From Ottelia alismoides (Eukaryota > Streptophyta > Magnoliopsida > Alismatales > Hydrocharitaceae), in the NCBI GenBank assembly GCA_037367405.1, contig JAZKJV010003379.1, positions 434,001 to 498,000 on the forward strand: a stretch of DNA of 64,000 nucleotides, given 5' to 3'. Made by a program: the position numbers and the translations under genes. Every line of letters begins with the position of its first letter. The first letter of the stretch is position 1. Below the pieces are notes generated by a model that saw only the letters and a list, made by a program, of their open reading frames with translations, did no database searches and was not told the DNA's origin. This document shows, piece after piece, positions 1 to 11,176 of the stretch.

Positions 1-860
1 TTGCGTAACTAATAATTGATTAACCAACAAATATTTAGGGGTATTTGAGACGTGCATATTTAGAAATGCATAGGTATACTCAAAGAGTTTATGTTTTTTA
101 ATATGTACATATTAAATCCTGTTCTAACAAATTTAATTTTTATTTCTAATTAAAGGTAAATATATAGAATTCGAGAACAAAATGAACCTATACATAGTTG
201 TATATAATTTGAGGATTTATTGTTCTATCTTTCGATATTGATATTACAGCAACAAATACTATCCGTTGAAAATTATCACGATTTCTAAGTTTGATAACAA
301 AAATCCGTATTCATGGCAATGTCGCAGGCAATGAATCACATAATATATGCTATCCGTTATCTTTTCAAGACTTTTCTTCAAATTATACAAATTATTATAA
401 AAAAAGTCAATGGTTAATGGTTGTTATAAATATTTAGCAATAAAATTTGACACTCGTTGTAATTTCAAGAATCAAACGTAAAATTGACAAAGAATAATAT
501 TAATTCATTCTCATTTTTTATGTAGTTGTATACTGGCATGCCATTATACACAAATTCCACTTTTGATGACTAAACAAAAAAAAGATGACTTTATATTGAT
601 TAGAGGGAGAAATAATGATAACATTAACGTATAGTAAGTGAGAAATATATTGATATTTATAAATTTGAATGGAGAAAGAGAGATTAGGGAAGGGACGGAG
701 GGTAATTTGGGAGAAACAAGAATGTAATGATATTTATAAACTTAAATGGAGAGAGAGAGAGATTAGGGAAGGGACGGAGGGCAATTTGGGAGAAACAAGA
801 ATGTAATGACATTAAAAAAAATCCTAATTCGAGGGGAGGCATGTTCCCCTCGTGAACTAT
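1..860. other. AT-rich intergenic DNA
   Basis: No coding region or known element is recognisable here apart from the tandem duplication at 651-806. The sequence is AT-rich with only short open frames. Confidence 0.5.
651..806. repeat. two-copy tandem duplication, ~78 bp unit
   Basis: Copy 1 (651-727, 77 bp) and copy 2 (728-806, 79 bp) are nearly identical. Both begin TGATATTTATAAA and end GAAACAAGAATGTAA, and they differ by a few substitutions and a longer GA run in copy 2. The purine-rich core suggests replication slippage or unequal exchange. There is no coding content. Confidence 0.85.
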
Positions 861-1192
861 CACAATAAGGAAAACAAGTTACGGCTACAGAACTATGCCC
901 ACAGATGTGAGGCTTGTGGTCATAGAATTGGGCTCTTGCCACAACACGTCGTGCCCAGTAATCATAGCTACAAGTCTCGTCGCGAGAGTTCTCTAACTAC
1001 GAATATGTCATGGCCACTACAAGTAACCACAAAAGTTGTTGTGGCCACAGCTCTTGCATGAATATCCTCCTTGCATATTTGAGGACATTAGCCACGGAAT
1101 TGTAACGATGGGAAACTAGTGACCACGCAATTATCATGGCCATAAGTTTTCGTAGCCGCATTCAATGACCAGAACTCATATTTCTTATAGTG
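861..1192. mobile_element. mini-CACTA (En/Spm-type) non-autonomous element
   Basis: The right end, read on the minus strand, begins CACTATAAGAAA, the typical CACTA terminus. The left end begins CACAATAAGGAAA. The flanks carry a 3-bp target duplication TAT (858-860 and 1193-1195), as CACTA transposases make. Inside are many copies of a short motif of the form GGCCAC/AGCTAC/GACCAC in both orientations, like the subterminal repeats bound by TnpA-type proteins. At 332 bp it has no transposase and depends on an element elsewhere. A 69-codon open frame starting at 852 is only a passage through these repeats. Confidence 0.82.
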
Positions 1193-1195
1193 TAT

Positions 1196-1980
1196 ACGTA
1201 GGTAGGAGAAGAAAAAGGCATTGAATCTGATGTAAATAGCAAGTTGAGTGAGAGTGGTATTCGTTTGTTTTTTTAGTGAAGTCCATATTTTGCTAATCTA
1301 TGAACATTGGTTTACTTACATTTCCTGATTATAGTGGAGATTTTGAAATATTTTCAGTCAAGGGAAACTTGAAATAAACACGAGGTGATCAGTCGATTTC
1401 CGTGTTATAATCAAGGCTCATATATTGGAAACTCAATTCATAACCTTGTTATAAATAAAGACCCTTTCGATTCCTTAACCGGGGATCACCTCTTGCTGTT
1501 GATTTATTGCATATATTCTCACTAATTCAATTCCTTCAATTTCATGCAATAATTAACCTAAGGGTTGTCTCGTTGCTAGATGATTGTTCGGTGATGGCTT
1601 GAAATAGTTCTGTTATACATCTTATCGTACGGGATTGTTAGCAACTTATAGTGGAGGATTTTATCGTTTATGAGGATATGGGTCGTGGTTAAATGCGTAA
1701 ACATATACAACCTATTGTTGCGATTGTTCATATGGTATCATCTTGTACGAACACGCATAACCTTATGCATAGCATATCGTATATAATATTACTGATTATC
1801 ATTACTATGTAATGGAATACCCACTTATGACATCTAATGTCTAGTGGCTTTTTAGCAATCCTTGTTGATGGCCGAATTTTTTTATGCACGGACAATTCAT
1901 AGTAACTACTTATATGTTTAAGTTTTACTATTTCCCTAACAACAAATCCGCCCACTATAATAATTTAGGTGTCAACAAAC

Positions 1981-1985
<5 letters not shown>
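1196..1985. other. AT-rich region, nothing recognised
   Basis: I see no gene, RNA or transposon terminus here. Short open frames on either strand have no recognisable domain. Confidence 0.5.

Positions 1986-2033
<48 letters not shown>
1986..2033. repeat. (TA)n microsatellite
   Basis: A pure alternating TA tract of 48 bp directly abuts the left end of foldback element 1. It probably served as, or was generated at, the insertion target. Confidence 0.95.
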
Positions 2034-2035
<2 letters not shown>

Positions 2036-2406
2036 GTAAAATGTGTATGCCCTCTAGGGGAGCTAACTTAGCTCCCCCCTCCTTATTTTTTGCGTGTTTT
2101 TTTATTTGAAAATAAAAATTATGTAAATTTATTATTAAATCCCTATATTATGTCATTCAGATTTCATGCAAAACAGAGACTCCTACGACCTCCATCCAGA
2201 CGGGGTCGATTTAAAAAATCCCGAGACCGTTAAAAAAATGACTGTCTGGATGGAGGTCGTAGGAGTATCTGTTTCACACGAAATTTTTATGACATAGTGT
2301 AGGGATATAGTGATGAATATTCACGGAAAAAAGTTTCAAAAAAAATTAAAGAAAATAGGGTGGGGGGAGCTAAGTTAGCTCCCCCTAGGGGGCAGCCCCA
2401 TTTCCC
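2034..2406. mobile_element. foldback MITE-like element 1, (TA)n-flanked
   Basis: The outer inverted repeats run from the GGGTAAAATG end to the CATTTCCC end and include the arms GGAGCTAACTTAGCTCCCCC and its complement near 2374-2390. A second, inner pair (ACTCCTACGACCTCCATCCA near 2183 and its complement near 2250) flanks a short loop, so the whole 373 bp can fold on itself. The left side is flanked by pure (TA)n and the right by a TA-rich tract. It has no coding capacity. Placement beside TA microsatellites recalls the rice Micron type, but family membership is not established. Confidence 0.75.
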
Positions 2407-2422
2407 TCTATATGTATATATA

Positions 2423-2807
2423 GGGAAAAATGAGGCTGCCCTGAGGAAGCTAACTTAGTCCCCCCTGCCCCGCACCTATTTTCTCCATTTTTAAAATTTT
2501 TTTGAACATTTCTTCCGTGACTATTCATCACTATATCCCTAAAGTATGTCATTCAAAATTTCGTGCGAAACAGAGACCCCTACGGCCTTCATCTAAATAG
2601 TCATTTTTTAACGGTCGTAAAATTATTGAAATCGACCTTGTCTGGATGAAGGCTGTAGACATCACTGTTTCACACGAAATTTGAATGGCATAACATAGGG
2701 AAATACTGATGAATATTTATGAAATAAATTTTCAAAAAAATAAATAAATGAGAAAAATAGGGCATGGGAGCTAAGTTAGCCCCCCAAGGGGCAATCCCAT
2801 TTAACCC
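2423..2807. mobile_element. foldback MITE-like element 2, same family, in tandem
   Basis: This is a diverged copy of the element at 2034-2406 in the same orientation: AGGGAAAAATG left end, GAAGCTAACTTAG arm, inner arms around 2580 and 2650, and a right end with GGAGCTAAGTTAGCCCCCC. It is separated from copy 1 by only ~16 bp of TA-rich sequence and is followed by C-, CA- and TA-repeats. Tandem arrangement in TA-rich DNA suggests repeated targeting of the same microsatellite. Confidence 0.72.
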
Positions 2808-2815
2808 CCCCCCCC

Positions 2816-2899
<84 letters not shown>
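2805..2899. repeat. compound (C)n(CA)n(TA)n microsatellite
   Basis: A C-run passes into about eight CA units and then ~70 bp of pure TA repeat. A 64-codon open frame through it encodes only a YI repeat and is not a gene. Confidence 0.95.
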
Positions 2900-2902
<3 letters not shown>

Positions 2903-3430
2903 ATCACATTCGTCTTTACAGATGGTTTTTATGTTTCTTTATTTTTTTAGAAAAATAGCCAAGTTCATTCATCTTAAAAGTTTTAGTACAGAAAATGCAC
3001 TTGCATAAGCGCAGGGTCAGGAAGGTTGAACAAGCAAAGGAGAAGATAAGAAATTAGAAATTAACAGAAGGTTTCTTGCCAACAAAAAGCCAACAAACCC
3101 AAGAGTTGCTGAAGCTTGGCCGCAAATCATCCATTCGAAAAGTCTGGTGGAGAAGTAACACCAAAAGAAGTAGAATGGCGATCATAATTGAATTCCATGG
3201 GAAGGCCCACGCGTGCGACCCAAAAGCCCAAAGAAGACCGACCCAATGAATGTGAGGTAGCCTAACCAGGATTAGGAGAAGCCCCTTCCGTCGAGCAACT
3301 TAAAAAGGATAGGACCAACGAAATAAAGGACCCAAGAGGCGATTGAATAGAGGAGGAGAAATTGAAAAAAAAAACATAGTAAGTTAGATCAATTATCCAA
3401 ATTCCTGCAAAATAAACCAGGCTGGAAGTT
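2900..3430. other. unassigned intergenic sequence
   Basis: No gene or element is recognised. The sequence borders the LINE relic and may include more of its decayed minus-strand coding region, but I could not align it to a domain. Confidence 0.4.
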
Positions 3431-3880
3431 TAAACCAGTTTTAATAGAACAAATTAAAAAGGCTTCTTTAATTATAAAATTTGCATCAGCTGGAACACCC
3501 TCTAACGCGAGGTTGCAGTGTCCTTTCCAAATAAACCATCAAATAGTGAATTTAATCACCCATTGTTGCCATTCCAGATGATTTAGTGTCGTTTTTCTTT
3601 CCCGTAAAATATTTAAGAAGCCTTCGAAATTCGACTCCATAGCATAATTCCTAAAAATACCTTTGATAAAAACATAGTCATTGAACAGATGAAAGTAGTT
3701 TTCTAGGTCATTTTTACATAAGAAGCATCTTATAACTGAATGAATTTTCATACGCTCTAAAATATCATGCATGATAATCTTATTGTGTGCAAGCTACCAA
3801 ATGAAATAATATACTCTTGATTCAACGATGCTTTAATAACTCTGTATAGATCGTATATTGACTCATTCGGGAATGAACAC
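3430..3880 (-). pseudogene. LINE (non-LTR retrotransposon) 3'-end relic, zf-RVT-like region
   Basis: Minus-strand translation gives LAHNKIIMHDILERMKIHS, then RCFLCKNDLENYFHLFND, then a W-rich stretch (WQQWVIKFTIWWFIWKG). This order, a CxxC followed by an HLF motif and tryptophans, is that of the zinc-binding domain found after the reverse transcriptase in plant L1-type LINEs. The longest uninterrupted part is 3539-3772, with further fragments in flanking frames and stops between. The RT itself is absent. The family call rests on motif order only. Confidence 0.55.
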
Positions 3881-3982
3881 AAACATAATTCAAGTAAGCT
3901 CTCAAATGTTTGTTATTTTTCAAGAAACGTTTCAATAACCTATTGGAGGCATTATTCTATTTTTAGGGAGGTGTCAGTTATC

Positions 3983-4548
3983 TAGGGTGGAGTATTGGGC
4001 TCGACCCGGCCCAACCCGGGAAAGCCTAGTCCGAGCCCGTCAATTTTCCGTAGGCTTTGGGCCGGGTTGAGGCCCGCTTTTTTTAGAAAATCGAGGGCTC
4101 GGGCCCGACCCAAGGCCCGCGTCATCGGGCTCAAGTTCGGGTCGGGCTCGGGTTCGGGCCGGGCTCAGCCCACACCTATTTTGATTCTATGAAATTGCAC
4201 TTTGATTCCAATTTGTTGTTATCGATATAATTCATCCATAACACATGAATATCGGATGTATTGTTATACTATAATATCACTATTCATGATTGAAGGAAAT
4301 ATTGGATGTATTGTGACTATAAATCCATGCCTCCTAATTTGGTTCTAACATGATAGTTTGAAATATGAGGGTCTGGGCCCGGCCCATTTGTACTTCGGGT
4401 TCGGGCTCGACCCGGTCCGATCATAATATTTTTGAAATATGAGGGCTCGGGCCCGACCCATTTATACATCGGGTTGGGGTCGGACCCGGACTTTTGCGGG
4501 TCGGATCAAGGTCGTGTTCGGGCCGACCCGACCCAATGCTCCACCCTA
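3983..4548. mobile_element. hAT-type MITE with GC-rich foldback ends
   Basis: The ends are TAGGGTGGAGTATTGGG at the left and the complement of TAGGGTGGAGCATTGGG at the right. The flanks give an 8-bp target duplication CAGTTATC (3975-3982) / CAGTTAAC (4549-4556), one mismatch, as hAT elements make. The terminal ~180 bp are rich in GGGCCGGG/CCCGACCC and fold back, while the middle is AT-rich. There is no transposase. The short plus-strand open frame at 3995-4192 is a product of the GC-rich arm. Confidence 0.85.
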
Positions 4549-4556
4549 CAGTTAAC

Positions 4557-6090
4557 AACGTGACCTATGATCCTAACCATAAATAATTATAACTTCATCC
4601 CAACGGATATTTACTATAAATAAATATACGTGTGGTACACCACTATTCAATGAATCAAATGGTTTAGAAAAAAAAATATTATCTCATTTGCATCCATGGT
4701 TTTTATTACGACCAATAGGGTGGATGTTTCTTTGATAATTTAAGTTGTATTGTATAACTTAAATGTAGAACTACAGTGATATTCACCAGGCTTCCCCCAA
4801 AACTTTTGCCAAGTTGTTCGTATACAATACTACATATAGGACATGCCGGATAATCTTTTTCATAGCTACACGTATGTGTAAGATTGCATCTACCACAATA
4901 CAACCTTATATTAATAGCACCTATATCTCATAGTTGGTGATACAATACTTTATATCTCATGATTGGTGAGACTACTTTTCATCACATATTGGAGTGAGAT
5001 TCAATGGAGAATGTCTTAAACTGCGACAAAAGTTTTTTTTTAAATTATGAAAACGAGTTCGATTGAATGGATAAGGTGTTTTATGATTAGTTTAACAATT
5101 GATAATGGAGATATTCCTTGAGGTAAGGTATTCACGTATAATACTTGTAGGTATACCTTGTAACGAATGCTATTTGCTAATGAAAGGGTTGGTGGACTTG
5201 TGGGTATTAAATGTTAAAGGTATTGTTTATAGGATTAGTGAAATATCTCTTCCAGTCTCAAGTTTGTTTACTTTTGAACAAAAAAAGACAGATGAAGATG
5301 ATGCTGTAAGGTTGGTGGACACCCTTGCGGTTTGGCCGAGCTGACAGGAGTCATTCTCATTCGAGTGACATCACAGAGTGGGATGGCAGTATGTATTGTG
5401 GAATTTATTTAGGTGGATGCATGCGTGCATCGCACCATACAGATCTGTTTTGTGGCTATTGATTTTGGGATGAGTGAGACTCTCCTTGCAGACCCAGTTG
5501 ATGGAGTTGCGCCTCCTTCGACTATATGCCATGTCCTGATGATTAGAGTACTACCATCCAGACTATCTGAATGATCAGAGACATGGTAGGGTCAATATAT
5601 AGTCATTTGGGTACTTCTGACACCATCCTAGCTAGTTTGTTTCCCGCTCCTCCCCACTTAGGGATTGTCTCAACGCGAGCATCCTCTCCACTCCCGTACC
5701 AAATATATGAACAAAAAATCGTTAATTCGTATAGATCCCCTTCCACTTTCATCTTTAGCTGCTCCGTACCCCCTGAATGAAGCATTGCAATGCTCCTAGC
5801 ATAGACTATTTTCTTTGACATGTGAGTCCGTGACAAAAAAAATGAATGGAATTGTGGTTTAAGCAATGTCAGTGAATTGGATTAAATGGTATGAGGTATA
5901 TTAGAATCTAATAGATGCCTGGAACATAACCATATCTATCTTGCTTGATTTTATTAAAATATTTTCTGTTAAACATGCCCAGGTTTTGCATTTGCTCTAC
6001 TCTACACCCTTTTATTATAAAAATTATTATATCCGTACTGGATCATTTGACTCACAAGTTATCTCCTTTGGAAATCCAACATGAAGTGTA
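4557..6090. other. unassigned region upstream of element A
   Basis: Short open frames occur, the longest being an 81-codon plus-strand frame at 5099-5344, but none shows a domain I recognise. The stretch 5480-5720 is less AT-rich than its surroundings and could hold exon remnants. It could be intron and exon sequence of the gene proposed to end at 19027, but I have no direct support. Confidence 0.35.
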
Positions 6091-6129
6091 GAACAAGAGA
6101 TAGAGATGTTCGAGGTTTTGGTGGTGCAT
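6091..6129 (+). pseudogene. putative host last exon, part 1, interrupted by element A
   Basis: This short open segment ends MFEVLVVH exactly at the left border of element A. Dropping the element and one TSD copy continues the frame at 18998 as PHDIVEID and then TAG at 19025-19027. A possible acceptor AG lies just before 6091. The protein is not recognised. The joined open part is only about 22 codons, so chance is possible. Confidence 0.35.
6125..6129. repeat. target-site duplication TGCAT, left copy (element A)
   Basis: TGCAT directly before the LTR start matches TGCAT at 18993-18997 directly after the other LTR. Five-base duplications are the rule for Ty3/gypsy integrases. Confidence 0.95.
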
Positions 6130-6753
6130 TGATGAATACTCATTCATCACTCTTTATTTTTTTATTTTAGCTAAAAATCTTGGCAAAATACCATGTAGAT
6201 AGTTGTAAATACAACAAGTTACCAATAAGCATGCTTTTGTTAAATATTAATAATTAGCATGTATTTGTGCAAAAATAAAAGAATAAAGAAAACAAGAAAA
6301 AGAAGGAGATATTTAGAATAAATATCGCGTGACACAAACCCAAGGGAGGGCCAAGCATTGGCCTGATCACCAAATAAAATAAGTAGAGAGAGATAGGGCC
6401 ACTCCACCTTGTACATATTCCTTTCTCCATGTATATATTTTATTCTCATAAAAAAATAAAAATGTGCTTATCTTCTCCTTTACATATTTCTGAAAATAAA
6501 ACAAAAATGAGAAAAATAAAATAAAAACAAAAATAAAATAATTTATCTCTCAACCTTGTACATATCACATGTATATATGCATCATCATCTATTTATTGTA
6601 CACTTGTAAATAGCCAATAAAAAATAAAATAAAAATTATTTTATACTCTAAATTTTATGTTGTAAATAAATAAAATATAAAATTGAGGTATTTGTACAAA
6701 AATAAGAAAATAAAAATATAAATATAAAATACATAGGTATTTTATACCTGTAT

Positions 6754-6949
6754 ATAATATAATGTATATATCATAATTTATTTTTCAAATGACATATTGG
6801 AGGGATATATGGATGAATATACATGGTGGCATTTTTCAAAAAACTAAAAAAATGTGGAAGATATAAGCGCCGGTGCATGCAAAGTTACATGCACCTTGGT
6901 GCAAGCTCTCCATCCTCATAATATAATGTATATATCATAATTTATTTTT
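6754..6949. mobile_element. small insertion in the 5' LTR flanked by a 32-bp direct repeat
   Basis: A 132-bp segment (6786-6917) is flanked by identical 32-bp copies of a TA-rich sequence starting ATAATATAATGTATAT (6754-6785 and 6918-6949). The 3' LTR has only one version of this TA-rich sequence (near 16270-16305) and no insert, so the event happened after element A integrated. The insert's left part (ACATATTGGAGGGATATATGG, followed by GATGAATAT) resembles the right half of the foldback elements at 2034-2807, which suggests a truncated relative that also chose TA-rich DNA. Confidence 0.7.
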
Positions 6950-7322
6950 TATATAAAAACAAATAAAAATCACTAAAAAATAGTTTGAAAATTAATAAAC
7001 ATTTTTCATGTTAAAATATTTTAAAATAAAATCATTTTCTATTTTTAAATTACTTTACAAATAATTTTGACCCTGTTGATTTCTGATTGGTCCAGGGGGA
7101 ACGTTGACCTCGGTCAACTCCCCCCTTTGGATCTAATTCCTTCGCGGATCCGATTTATGCCCGACCTTCTTCGATTTTTCCTGAACCAGTCGGTCCACTG
7201 TCTCCCTCGATCAAATGGTCCAATTACCGAGGAATGATCCACGATACTCGCCCGATGTCGCCATTAGGGATCCGTTCCTCGTATTGCGTGCCCTTGCTCC
7301 CATCTTCTTGGAACATGTTGGG

Positions 7323-7329
7323 TATATAA
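7323..7329 (+). promoter_or_regulatory. candidate TATA box in the 5' LTR
   Basis: TATATAA lies in the GC-rich block of the LTR and is kept at the equivalent place in the 3' LTR (16679-16685). An isolated TATA motif in an otherwise GC-rich, conserved part of an LTR is a plausible core promoter, but no start site can be mapped from sequence. Confidence 0.4.
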
Positions 7330-8318
7330 CCTCCTGGAGCTGCACTTTCTTCCGCATCTTTGGCCATCCCCTCGTCTCCGATGACCTCCTTCTCTTCGTA
7401 TGAGTGACAGCTTGCGTTAGAGAGTGTCACAGCGAGGATTCGAGTGTCGGAAGCCTTAGGTCCGGCGTACACTCCGCCGTGCTCCGCCGTGCTCCGCCGC
7501 AAGGTGGGCTCAGCCTCTGGACTCGTCGCTCCATTGAGGCCATGTCCCCCGGAGGTCCCCGACCTCCAACAAACACGATTTCACCCATCAGGTAACCTAG
7601 CTATCTTCTTTTCCGCCATAGATTCGAGTTTCTCTCTTGTAGCAGAGTTTCCCTTTTGAGCTCCGACCACTAGGGTTAGAGCACTATCTTTCCATTCCAA
7701 CTACCCCATCACCTTCACGAGACCTCTCTCCACCTTCTATGCCCCTCCATTCATCCTGATTCGTCGAGGAGCAGGAAGCCGGTCCTCCTTCGCCACCGCT
7801 TCGCCGGAGGACTCCGCCCTGCCTCATCCTTCACCCATCGCACGCTATAACGGGTCGAGGCATTTTGCCCTCGACCCAGCAATCTTTCTGTGCAGGTCTC
7901 GAGCCCAAAGGACCTCATCTGGAGGTCTGAACATCCACGCACAACCGCTCTAGGTCTTCAGCGTCGCGGTGCCGCTCCAAACATCCCCAGCCTCATCGGA
8001 GCTTCGCAACAACTGCGGACCATCGCCAGCTACATTTTCCCCACCTGAGCAGCCCCGGAGGACGTCCCAGTAGCTCGTATCGATCGAGCGAAGCTCGCCG
8101 GCAGTGAGTTCTTCGCCGCTCTTCCAGGTGCCTCCTCCGCCGTCGGATCGAGAGCCCACTCCAGTTTTGATTGTGTTCGTCCATCATCCGAAGCGTCTCG
8201 TCCGTCTGATCCATCTGAGGATCAGATTGCAGCCGTTCATCGTCGAAGGGGTATCCGTAGTGCTGAGTCGTCCGATTTTAAGTGAAGACCCCTCGACCGT
8301 CGGATCTGTAATAAGAAG

Positions 8319-8690
8319 GGTAATTTGGACTTAGGCCCTCCTACCTGTTTACATTTCCGCTTTAGTCCTGTAAATATTTTTCGCAGTTATTTTTAGTTTG
8401 GACATTTTGCACTTAAGACCTTATAGTTTCAGAATTTGCACTTTAGTCCCTCTATTTGAGCTTCACGTGATCTGTCACGTGCTATCTGTGTTAATTGCAT
8501 ATTTCTACTTGAGCTTTATTGTAGTTACTGATTGAATTTTTATAAATAGGAATTGCACTTACACCCCTGCTTGCCTGTTTCACGTGCCGCCCACGTGCGG
8601 ATCTGGACTTTTTGCATATCTAGCCATGCACTCTTTCTGTGTGTTATTGTTTGGCTGGACATTTTCTCATAATTGCATATAGGTCCACGT
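8319..8690 (+). repeat. array of degenerate TTTGCAYTTA..CC motifs in LTR
   Basis: About eight copies of a motif close to WTTGCAYWTAnnnCC occur at 30-60 bp spacing, for example near 8408, 8437, 8495, 8551, 8610 and 8673. The same pattern is at 17660-18040, 50908-51362 and 25640-25860. Confidence 0.65.
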
Positions 8691-9631
8691 GTGCTGCGCG
8701 TCTATGATTGGTTGAAATAAATATCAATTCTCGTCCAAAAATCTTGAAATTTTGATACATGGCTCCTGCCATGTGTAGGAATTTCTAGGAATTTTTAGGT
8801 TCGTTTTGTTTCCATTTGTTATTTTCAAAAATTCAAAAACCTCTAAAATTACTTCTGTCCAGTTTTAAAATTCAACTAAAAATCCTCTAAAAAATCCAAA
8901 AGTATCAATGATTGGTTGTTTTATTGTGTTTTCACTTCCATCCAATTTTCATTGCATTTGGATTTATAAAAACCATAAAAATTGAAAAACACTAAAAACT
9001 TAGAAAAATCATTAAAAATTCTTAAAAATAAAAAAAATACAATTTCTTTTTCTGTAGTTAGATTTTTATTTTTAGTTTACAATAAAATTATTGCTCGAAT
9101 TTTATAGCTATTTAAATATTTTTAAATAGCCTTTAGATTCTGGCTGCACATTGTTTTATATTTCTGGACTTGTTTCATTTTTATAAAATTAAATAAAAAT
9201 CAGAATTCTCTAAGAAAATACCAAAAACACTTGAATATTTATAAAAACCAAAAATATTTTTATTTTGATTTTCTGATCATTTTTGATACCTTAAATAATT
9301 GCTTGATTGTTCCTTTTTGAGTTCTTTTATTCATTTTTCTTAATTTAAAAATTACAAAAAATTTAAAAAAACCAAAAATCTACTAAAAATAGTATATTTA
9401 TTTTTATTTTAGGATTCCCGATTACTTCGTAGGTTTACCATACCGTGCTCCTTGTGTTCGACCCTGGTAGCTATACCAGGTAAAATAAAATAGCGAGACC
9501 GCTATTTGCTTGATTTGTTGATTTTTGTTTCTGGTGGTCTTCGATTTTCTTGATTGAATTAGCCTCACAGTTCGGGTTGCAATGACTATATTTACACCTT
9601 AACCTGATCGTGGGATTTTGGGTCATCAGAC

Positions 9632-9649
9632 TGGCGCCGTTGCCGGGGA
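9632..9649 (+). promoter_or_regulatory. primer binding site, tRNA-Asp type
   Basis: TGGCGCCGTTGCCGGGGA begins three bases after the 5' LTR and is complementary to the 3' end (with CCA) of plant tRNA-Asp. This is the usual primer of Athila-type elements. The same 18 bases occur at 52331-52348 in element B. Confidence 0.9.
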
Positions 9650-11176
9650 GCACGACTTAGTAGTCGGCTTTCTTTCGCGGCTTTTCTTTTCTTTTCTTTT
9701 CGTCTTTTCTTTTTCCTTTCTTTTATTTTCTTTTATTTTGTTTTCTTTTTATTTTTGTTTTTGTTTGTTTTTATTTCTTTTTATTTTATTTCTTTTTGTT
9801 TTTATTTTTGCATTTATTTTTATTTTATTTTATTTTGCTTTGCATTATTATAATAATTGTGGGCTGACACATTTCTGTTTGATTTTCTTGCGAGGGCCCG
9901 ACGATCGAGGGCGGCTTTCTTCGGAAAACCGACGCACCTGCGGGAATCTGAAGCAGCTCTTTTCTGCATAGAGCCACAGGAGAGCGTGAGAGAGGAGAGC
10001 AGGAGTGTGGGGAGGACTTAGTGTAGCTTAGCTTAGTTTTATTTCCTGCACTATCTTATTATTGTAATAATACATGACACTCAGAGACTCTTGGACCTTG
10101 GTGATTTTCGGGGTCTGTTTCGCTGAGCACCGGTGTGCTCGGGGGACCTCACCGCGACTTTCGTCGGTTTTGCTTTTATCGATTTTATTTTCTTTGATTC
10201 CCGAGGATTTTAGTCTTACCTTAGGATTTTCCATTGCCTTGTCACATAATTATTAAGGCCCAACCCTAATTACATTTCTGCACCTATAAATCGTAATTGG
10301 ATCTTATTAATTAAATCACTAATAAAAAGCTAACATGGTCACTTGAGGGGTCACGTGCTGCTAGAGGCTGTTTACAGCGCTGGCAGGATCCGTTGTGGCG
10401 GACACCGATCGGCATCAGAGCGGGCCCCAATCCCTCTTGTTGACCCGTTAGCTATTGTGCTTCACGTATAGAAACTATCTGCTTAAGGCTGATTTCCTCG
10501 TTGCATCATTATGATTAGTTTTATTTCTGTCATTTAAATTTATGCGGGAATAATTTTGCATGTAGACTGTTGGAGGCAAGGTACGCATTCCTTACTCGGC
10601 ATGCATCATCGTGTTTAGTCACGCATCAGCTTTTTCGTCTTCTCCTCCTGTTTTTGAACTTAATAATAATCAAGAGAACTGAAAAATTCGTTAGGCATTG
10701 TTTGCTTTGAAAAAGATCTAAAAAACAAAAACCATAAAATTGGGACTGTTAATCAAACTTGATCTTAAAAGACATTAACTTAATAACTTGTCTTGGGAGA
10801 GCAATCCCCTCCTTGTATGGTTTGGATGAGCGAGAGAGTGACCCGCACCCTAGGCTAGAGCCACATCCGACCCTTCTTCAGACTACTGATTCCGAGTTAG
10901 TCGTTCTCCAGTGAGGATCGCTCCGGTTTCCAGTAAAGTGAGTCACGATATCCTTAAAAGAGCAAGTCGATCGGGTAGCTGGTAAACGGTCCGCGACCTG
11001 TACTGGCTGGAAAATATCTAGCTTGGGATCGGGACAGTCTCCTGGGGGAGTTGGATTCCCAATAGCTTGCTTAATCACTCTGATAGACCGTTTGATCACC
11101 TAATAAAAACGACAAGATAAAAGACCAAACCTTCACGGTCATCAGATCTGCGTGCGTAGGTGAATCAGGGGTTTGT
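9650..11176 (+). other. untranslated leader of element A
   Basis: The 1.5-kb leader starts with a T-rich tract (9670-9850). It contains a short stem-loop GAGCAC-CGGT-GTGCTC (10125-10140), a block GGAGGCAAGGTACGCATTC near 10572 and a block around GAAAAATTCGTTAGGC near 10681, all with counterparts in element B at 52440-53430. Conservation outside coding sequence suggests roles in dimerisation, packaging or translation, which is an inference. Confidence 0.6.

Larger units (their letters stand above)
6130..9628 (+). repeat. 5' LTR of element A
   Basis: 3,499 bp, TG...CA. It has an AT-rich first kilobase, a GC-rich block at about 7080-8320, a zone of repeated TTTGCA-type motifs at 8319-8690, a very AT-rich zone, and a conserved end with GTTCGACCCTGGTAGC near 9457. 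It is 157 bp longer than the 3' LTR, largely because of the insertion at 6786-6949. Confidence 0.95.

Noticed and set aside
2764..2958. Open frame encoding a YIYIYI repeat
   Set aside because: Translation of the (TA)n microsatellite.
5099..5344. 81-codon plus-strand frame considered as a host exon
   Set aside because: No recognisable domain, mixed composition and no convincing splice context; left as unassigned.
9632..9649. Match to the 3' end of tRNA-Asp, considered as a tRNA gene
   Set aside because: Only the 18-nt 3' complement is present at an LTR border, so it is a primer binding site, not a tRNA gene. The same applies to 45270-45281 and 19822-19833.
9618..9971. 117-codon plus-strand frame rich in F and L just after the 5' LTR of element A
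   Set aside because: It is a read-through of a T-rich leader tract and begins inside the LTR end and primer site; the F/L content is compositional, not a membrane protein.
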